Shown one piece after another: positions 59,196 to 64,000 of a stretch of DNA of 64,000 nucleotides. The stretch lies in contig NZ_JAFKOJ010000009.1 in the NCBI RefSeq assembly GCF_017303275.1, positions 186,001 to 250,000 on the forward strand. The letters run 5' to 3'. Both the position numbers and the translations under genes were made by a program. The stretch comes from Bacillus sp. NTK034 (lineage in GTDB: Bacteria > Bacillota > Bacilli > Bacillales > Cytobacillaceae). Below the pieces are notes generated by a model. That model searched no databases. It had not been told where the DNA came from and worked only from the letters and a program-made list of their open reading frames with translations. Each line of letters begins with the position of its first letter. Positions within the stretch are counted from its first letter, which is position 1.

Positions 59196-59747
59196 ATGAA
59201 AATGCTTACTGCAATAATTCTGGCTTTTCTTGTCTGTGACATCGAAACATCAGTGGGAGCGGAGGGGAATATTCCACAAGGAGCACAAGAATTTGCTGAT
59301 AAATTTTTCTATGAGATCGTCGCAGAGGAACTTCATGCGGAGCATTCAAACACATTCAATTTGAATCCCGACTCTGAAAATATTACTTTTGGGCCTCTAT
59401 ATGAACAATACCATGTTACTTCGGAATTTATTACAGAAAAGAATCCTGACCTGTCTAAAGGCATTGGTCCTTCTAATGAGTATTTGGCCGTAGTTTACCA
59501 AGACGGTAAGCCTGTAAACGTTATCGGCACCAATAAAAATGAAGCAGGACTATTCGAGCTCTCCACTTTTGGTTTCAGTTATGAATTAGCACAAAAGATG
59601 GGTAAGTTTAAAGGCGGGGAAATCATGCTCTTTGAAGGACCAGTAGATGCCTGGTATACCTTCAATGGGAAAAAATTAAAACCTTTAAATGATAATGCTA
59701 AAGAACTGATGAAAGAGAAAAATCTGTTGGCGAATATCAAAAAATAA
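59196..59747 (+). CDS. exported protein of unknown function
   Basis: A 183-residue protein with a short signal-like start (LTAIILAFLVCDIETSVGA). The mature part is acidic (PQGAQEFADKFFYEIVAEEL, FGPLYEQYHVTSEF, YLAVVYQDGKPVNVIG) with a beta-rich look; no family recognised. GGGGGAAAA precedes ATG 59196, with ATG 59202 as alternative. It is followed by a 40-residue membrane protein gene. Confidence 0.65.
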   Translation: MKMLTAIILAFLVCDIETSVGAEGNIPQGAQEFADKFFYEIVAEELHAEHSNTFNLNPDSENITFGPLYEQYHVTSEFITEKNPDLSKGIGPSNEYLAVVYQDGKPVNVIGTNKNEAGLFELSTFGFSYELAQKMGKFKGGEIMLFEGPVDAWYTFNGKKLKPLNDNAKELMKEKNLLANIKK

Positions 59748-59803
59748 TACACAAAAGATACAAGTATGTAAATAACAACCCAGAAATGGGTGGAGGTTAT
59801 GGG

Positions 59804-59926
59804 ATGCAGGAGAACAACGGAAACAGTGATAATTTTGTTCTGTATTCCGTTATTGGTATTTTAGGCATTACGTCACTAGGTCTGTTTTTTTTCAGACATA
59901 GAAAGATAAAAAATAACCAAATGTAA
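59804..59926 (+). CDS. small membrane protein, 40 aa
   Basis: ATG 59804 follows GGTGGAGG. The product has a polar start (QENNGNSDNF), one helix (VLYSVIGILGITSLGLFFF) and a basic tail RHRKIKNNQM. It looks like the C-terminal anchor of a sortase or LPXTG-type region but lacks the motif. It is 56 bases after the exported protein gene and may act with it. Confidence 0.5.
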   Translation: MQENNGNSDNFVLYSVIGILGITSLGLFFFRHRKIKNNQM

Positions 59927-60072
59927 AAAAACTAATGGAATGTCCGTCGCTCATTTCGGAATAATACGGTATTCTGGACAATTATTTGCTTTTTAAGATT
60001 GAAACGTTAAATAAGAACATCTTAAATAACCTCTACTGGCTTATATAATGCAATCTAAAATTTTTCAATATT

Positions 60073-60519
60073 TTAAACTTTTTCATACCATATTTCAAAA
60101 ATATAAGCAATTAAGGCTATTGTAACAAAAATTAAAAATAAACTTAAATTACTTATTGTAAGGTGAGCCATTTTCCTTGCTTCAACAAATTTAAGTATCA
60201 CCCAAGCACCAAATGTATCAATAACAATATTTGTTGCAAGGTATAACCAAAAGTTTCTGAATGTAAAATAAAAAATCCATATTGTAGTTATAAAGAATGC
60301 TCCGTACGCAAAGCTCACATTTGTTATGTATCCCCAGGGCACTATCGCTTCTTTGATTTGCCACAACTTATATGTATAGCCTATTTCATAGACGATGGTT
60401 ACTAATAATGCAGTAAATATTGTTACTGGCATGTACCTTTTGATTCCTTCTTTTTTTAAAAAAAATAATGTTAACCATGGAATAATTAATAGTAACCATA
60501 ATATCAGTTTATTGGACAT
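60073..60519 (-). CDS. CBO0543-like membrane protein, second copy
   Basis: A 148-residue protein with five membrane helices (LILWLLLIIPWLTLFFLKK, MPVTIFTALLVTIVYEIGY, FFITTIWIFYFTF, LYLATNIVIDTFGAW, SLFLIFVTIALIAYIF). Helix pattern and size suit the CBO0543 group, but the RGDW and NIWW motifs of the copy at 3174 are not kept, so the call is tentative. ATG 60519 follows AAGGTGG. Confidence 0.55.
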   Translation of the reverse strand: MSNKLILWLLLIIPWLTLFFLKKEGIKRYMPVTIFTALLVTIVYEIGYTYKLWQIKEAIVPWGYITNVSFAYGAFFITTIWIFYFTFRNFWLYLATNIVIDTFGAWVILKFVEARKMAHLTISNLSLFLIFVTIALIAYIFEIWYEKV

Positions 60520-60528
60520 TATATTCAC

Positions 60529-60765
60529 ACCACCTTATACTTCTATATTGCATTATTTGCAAAAAGTAGTGATTTAATGTATTACACCTTTGTTATTTAG
60601 TGACCATTAACTCTAATAAAATGTTAGTACAAAATTTACTTAATATAAATAAAAAAGTAACTCATTCAATTTTTCTTTATAAACATTTAGAGTGTAGAGT
60701 AGATTGTGAAAAAAGTACTTAAAGTAACGGGTACTTATATTCAAGATCAGCTGCTGAATCAGTCA
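60529..60765. other. AT-rich gene-free stretch
   Basis: No gene seen. It should hold the promoter of the minus-strand membrane protein gene. Near its end TTCAAGATCAGCTG-CTGAATCAG-TCAGCT forms a hairpin running into the next repeat copy; the TTCAAGATCAGCTG part also occurs at 55449. Confidence 0.4.
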
Positions 60766-60807
60766 GCTTTTTCTTATTTAACAAAAGGGGCAGGTTAGTT
60801 GAACAAG
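60766..60807 (+). repeat. dispersed intergenic repeat copy (best match)
   Basis: GCTTTTTCTTATTTAACAAA then AGGGGCAGGTTAGTTGAACA, right after an AGCTG/CAGCT hairpin. Confidence 0.65.
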
Positions 60808-60909
60808 ATGATTTATTTGGTTCAAGAAGGAATTATTTAAAGCTCGTAGAAAGTCTTAGTGTACAAGAATCATTGATAAGCTAAAAATCCAATTAAAAGG
60901 AGATTAAAG

Positions 60910-61284
60910 ATGAAATTCTTGTGTTTTGGTTACCTTAGTCCAGAGAAAATGAATGTTCTCCCGAAAGGTGAAATCGAAGCTATTATGGGCGAATGTAGCC
61001 CCCACCTTCAGAAATTTTATTTTAGCGGTCAAGTGATTATGGATGTTGGTGTGGAAACGGAAGTCAAATCCATACGGCGTGAGAAAGGGAATATCAAGGT
61101 AACGGAAAACGCTTTAGTCGAGTTTGACGAGAGAATAGGTAGTGTGTTCCTAATAGAGGCTAATGATATGGAAGAAGCAATACGTATCGCATCTTTACAT
61201 CCGACCACACAGTTGGATGCTGGAGAGGAATTAGGCTGGAGGATAGAAATTAGGACAGTACACTATTTCGAAAAGAGTGAGTAA
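60910..61284 (+). CDS. YCII-related protein
   Basis: A 124-residue protein with the YCII fold pattern: KFLCFGYLSPEKM at the start, SVFLIEANDMEEAIRIASLHPT in the second half (paired beta-alpha-beta with a conserved D/E and H) and a C-terminal strand IEIRTVHYFE. YCII proteins are small dimers of uncertain enzymatic role. AAAAGGAG precedes the ATG. It lies between two repeat copies. Confidence 0.78.
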   Translation: MKFLCFGYLSPEKMNVLPKGEIEAIMGECSPHLQKFYFSGQVIMDVGVETEVKSIRREKGNIKVTENALVEFDERIGSVFLIEANDMEEAIRIASLHPTTQLDAGEELGWRIEIRTVHYFEKSE

Positions 61285-61297
61285 AAGAACGTAACCT

Positions 61298-61362
61298 TGC
61301 ATTCCTTAAACGAGGAATGCTTTTTCTTATTGAACAAACGGTGCAGTTTAGTTAAAGAAGAA
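61298..61362 (+). repeat. terminator plus dispersed intergenic repeat copy
   Basis: GCATTCCT-TAAACG-AGGAATGC and TTTTTC (61299-61326) run into CTTATTGAACAAACGGTGCA then GTTTAGTTAAAGAAG. Confidence 0.65.
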
Positions 61363-61376
61363 AAATAAAAACCATC

Positions 61377-62021
61377 CTATAACGAATGGTTTTTATCATT
61401 ATCAAAATCTCTTGATGTACTAGAGTGTCTTAATATGGGATCTATCACTTTTTTAGTAAGTGGCATGAAATAACTGAGTATTCCTCCCCCTAGACAAACA
61501 GTTAATAAAGTTCCAATTCCAATTGGTCCATTAAAAATGACTGCCATTATCAAGAACACGAGATAAATGATTGTTCTCGAAAAAAATATACTTATTTTAG
61601 ATAATTCTTGTATTACTAATGTTAAACGGTCTACTGGAATCGGTGCAAAATTTGTGTGTAAATAAGTTGCAGTACCTAATCCTATAAGAATTAAGCCAAT
61701 TCCAAAACAAATAAGTTTGCTGTACCATAGTTCAGGTGTTATTAAAAAGTGCAATAAAAAAAGCCACATATCAAGACCGATGCCCGTTATAAATGCCGTT
61801 AACAACCCCAAAAATTCAGGTCTTTTTCTTTTTAAAAATGAATTACAACATATTAATATTATAGCTAGTATTATCTCCCAACTTCCCACAGTTAGCCCAA
61901 TATTTATGGACAGCCCTACTAAAAGTGCATCGAAAGGTGTAGTTCCAATATCTGATAGTATTGTGAAAGAAATACCAAGTGTTAATATTAGAATTCCTAT
62001 TACATAAAAAACATATTTCAA
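61377..62021 (-). CDS. YczE/YyaS/YitT-family membrane protein
   Basis: A 214-residue protein with five membrane helices and the family marks GISFTILSDIGTTPFDALLVGLS and LGTATYLHTNFAPIPVDRLTLVIQ. The TTG start follows GAGGTAG. It is divergent from a MarR gene and the shared region carries two inverted copies of an 18-base operator-like sequence, so the MarR protein likely controls it. Substrate unknown. Confidence 0.8.
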   Translation of the reverse strand: MKYVFYVIGILILTLGISFTILSDIGTTPFDALLVGLSINIGLTVGSWEIILAIILICCNSFLKRKRPEFLGLLTAFITGIGLDMWLFLLHFLITPELWYSKLICFGIGLILIGLGTATYLHTNFAPIPVDRLTLVIQELSKISIFFSRTIIYLVFLIMAVIFNGPIGIGTLLTVCLGGGILSYFMPLTKKVIDPILRHSSTSRDFDNDKNHSL

Positions 62022-62044
62022 TTTATTCTACCTCTTTTTTGTTA

Positions 62045-62062
62045 TTTTTGTTGCAAATACAA
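62045..62062. promoter_or_regulatory. MarR operator-like site, copy 1
   Basis: TTTTTGTTGCAAATACAA; the exact reverse complement recurs at 62098-62115. The inner TTGTTG-CAAATA-CAACAA is nearly palindromic, as MarR sites usually are. Confidence 0.7.
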
Positions 62063-62097
62063 CAAATTCGCCTTAAAATCAATATATGTTATTTTTA

Positions 62098-62115
62098 TTG
62101 TATTTGCAACAAAAA
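62098..62115. promoter_or_regulatory. MarR operator-like site, copy 2
   Basis: TTGTATTTGCAACAAAAA, the perfect reverse complement of copy 1, 20 bases before the marR start. The two sites frame the divergent promoters 53 bases apart. Confidence 0.7.
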
Positions 62116-62134
62116 TATAGAAGGAGGGGCAACC

Positions 62135-62587
62135 ATGAGAGAAATACTTCGTGAAATTGGAATGATAGCAAGAGCATTAGATTCTATAAGTAATATAGAA
62201 TTTAAAGAATATGACCTTACCAAAGGGCAGTATTTGTATGTGGTGCGAATATGTGAAAATCCAGGAATCATTCAAGAAAAGTTAGCTGAGCTTATTAAAG
62301 TAGATCGAACCACAGCAGCTCGTGCTATAAAGAAACTTGAAATGAATGGCTTTATTGAAAAAAAAGAAGATGAAAATAACAAAAAGATAAAAAGACTCTT
62401 TCCAGCAGAGAAAGGAAAAAATGTTTTTTCTTTTATAAAAAGTGAAAATGAGCACTCGAACAGTATTGCTTTAGACGGATTTTCAGAACAAGAAACAGAA
62501 ACCATTTTCAAACTTCTTCAAAGAGTAAGAAAAAATATAGAAAAAGACTGGGAATTTGTAAAGAAGGGAAACAAGAGAAATTATTGA
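62135..62587 (+). CDS. MarR-family transcriptional regulator
   Basis: A 150-residue winged-helix regulator: EYDLTKGQYLYVVRICENPGIIQEKLAELIKVDRTTAARAIKKLEMNGFIEKKEDENNKKIKRLFPAEKG covers the helix-turn-helix and wing. ATG 62135 follows AAGGAGGGG. A longer upstream frame crosses the operators and the divergent gene and is rejected. It is co-directional with a GNAT gene 23 bases on. Confidence 0.88.
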   Translation: MREILREIGMIARALDSISNIEFKEYDLTKGQYLYVVRICENPGIIQEKLAELIKVDRTTAARAIKKLEMNGFIEKKEDENNKKIKRLFPAEKGKNVFSFIKSENEHSNSIALDGFSEQETETIFKLLQRVRKNIEKDWEFVKKGNKRNY

Positions 62588-62610
62588 TTATATAAAGGGG
62601 AGACATATAG

Positions 62611-63129
<519 letters not shown>

Positions 63130-63308
63130 CTTTTTGTATAGTGAAAGATGTGACAACGGCTAAAGGGTAGATACGTTAAAAACTTACTGTAGATATTGCT
63201 TCCGCAAAGATTGAAACCTGGCACTTTTATTATCTTTTACTTACGTTGAATACGGTGGGTTTTCATACTGTAGATAAAAAGTAGTTTAGCTTTATACGAG
63301 AAATAAAT

Positions 63309-63337
63309 AGAGGATGCAGCATAAAACTGCATCCTCT
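63309..63337. terminator. hairpin near the right end
   Basis: Perfect 11-base arms AGAGGATGCAG and CTGCATCCTCT with a 7-base loop, between the GNAT gene and the convergent MocR gene. No strong T-run. Confidence 0.6.
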
Positions 63338-63388
63338 AAGCTTACTCCAGTATTCCTTGTAGTTGTAGGGTTATAAAATGTATGTTTT

Positions 63389-64000
63389 TTATGACCAAGC
63401 CTTTTTTAAAAGCTTTACGCCTAACTGAATTTCTTCACAAGAAAGATTACTGAATCCAAGTTTAATAATTGGATCATCATAATGATTTTTTATGAAATAA
63501 ATTGAGGTAGGATACACTTTTACACCAAAATCGGAAGCACGCTCGATTAGCCATTCCTCTGAATGTTTAAGATGTATCTTAGCTAATAAGTACAAACCAG
63601 ATTGCTTCCCAATAATGGATATATTTTGTTTGAATTGGTTTTTTAATTCTGAAACTATGCACTGCATTTTTTTCTTATAAACATGGCGCATACGTTTAAT
63701 ATGGCGGTTCCATTCTCCCTCTTCCATAAATTTAGCCATTGTGAGTTGGTTAAGAAGGGAAGTGGTACATTCAAAATTCTGAAATTGGTATTTATAACGG
63801 TTTAAAAGCAGCTGTGGCAGCACCATATAACTTAAACGGATTCCTGGAAGAAAGGACTTTGAGAAATTCCCTAGATAAATAACTCTTGTTGAATCAATCG
63901 ATGCAAGTGCTGGAAATGGTTGTTGCGTATAGCGAAATTCACTATCATAATCGTCTTCGATAATATATCCATGCCTCTTGTTAGCCCAATGAATAAGCAT
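63389..64000 (-). CDS. MocR-type regulator, C-terminal part (cut by window edge)
   Basis: The visible 203 residues are the second half of a PLP fold-type I domain: HGYIIEDDYDSEFRY, then the PLP lysine in YLGNFSKSFLPGIRLSYMVLP. This is the GabR/PdxR-like MocR pattern. The winged-helix N-terminus lies beyond position 64000; the ATG at the edge is internal. It is not closely similar to the MocR gene at 25296. Confidence 0.85.
   Translation of the reverse strand: MLIHWANKRHGYIIEDDYDSEFRYTQQPFPALASIDSTRVIYLGNFSKSFLPGIRLSYMVLPQLLLNRYKYQFQNFECTTSLLNQLTMAKFMEEGEWNRHIKRMRHVYKKKMQCIVSELKNQFKQNISIIGKQSGLYLLAKIHLKHSEEWLIERASDFGVKVYPTSIYFIKNHYDDPIIKLGFSNLSCEEIQLGVKLLKKAWS

Noticed and set aside
55397-61362. 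Classical integron
   Set aside because: No integrase gene is in the window and the repeat lacks recognisable attC features; only the cassette-like layout is kept as a finding.
61979-62134. Longer N-terminus for the MarR protein
   Set aside because: It would cross the operator sites and overlap the divergent gene; ATG 62135 follows AAGGAGGGG.

Overview
The window looks like chromosomal DNA of a low-to-mid G+C, endospore-forming Bacillaceae (Bacillus, Cytobacillus or Mesobacillus-like; genus inferred, not proven). It carries two complete GerA-type germinant receptor operons, a coat-like Gly/Tyr-rich protein, strong AGGAGG-type ribosome binding sites with many TTG/GTG starts, and close relatives of Bacillus subtilis YoaS/YozG/YoaT, GlpP, YbxI and YkvI. 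I saw no rRNA, tRNA, CRISPR array or phage module.

Layout. 0-7 kb: the end of a gamma-glutamyltransferase and an M20 peptidase, a yoaS-yozG-yoaT block with a candidate operator, membrane proteins, a DUF3231 protein and a YibE/F pair whose first gene has an in-frame stop. 7-12.7 kb: a kinase-like gene, a TetR regulator with twin operators driving an ABC exporter, and a lipoprotein. 12.7-15.1 kb: a zinc-starvation (Zur-type) cluster with zinc-free paralogues of S14, L31 and L33, an uncharacterised protein and a flavoprotein, under two Zur-box-like palindromes. 15.3-19.1 kb: a gerA-type operon whose start codon lies inside a terminator-like hairpin. 19.2-23.2 kb: an RpiR regulator, M20 deacylase, GNAT transferase and N-acylamino-acid racemase, matching the known D-to-L amino acid conversion pathway. 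23-33 kb: a YkvI-like carrier, a MocR regulator, a class D beta-lactamase, an epimerase, glpP, an attenuator-like hairpin and a Tat-exported PhoD phosphodiesterase. 33-36 kb: an RlmA-family 23S rRNA methyltransferase and an ABC-F ribosome protection protein behind a leader that encodes MTHAMRLRFPTLNQ, one residue from the macrolide-sensing ErmD leader peptide. 36-46 kb: acetyltransferase, transporter, a small phospholipase-A2-like protein, cysteine desulfurase, an ADP-ribosyltransferase-like protein, a second DUF3231 protein, a FrnE/DsbA oxidoreductase with UGA at its first catalytic cysteine, and a ferritin-like/cupin fusion. 45.9-49.6 kb: a second ger operon (order B-A-C). 49.7-55 kb: the mannitol operon mtlA-mtlR-mtlD. 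55-64 kb: a patchy accessory region of small genes, gene fragments and a dispersed intergenic repeat, ending in a MarR/YyaS-like/GNAT module and a cut MocR gene.

The strongest points for follow-up are the ErmDL-like leader controlling rlmA plus ABC-F, the UGA/CxxC gene with a SECIS-compatible hairpin, the enlarged Zur cluster, the GlpP/attenuator/PhoD linkage and the cassette-like region with its dispersed repeat. All functional statements rest on reading motifs by eye; no searches were run.
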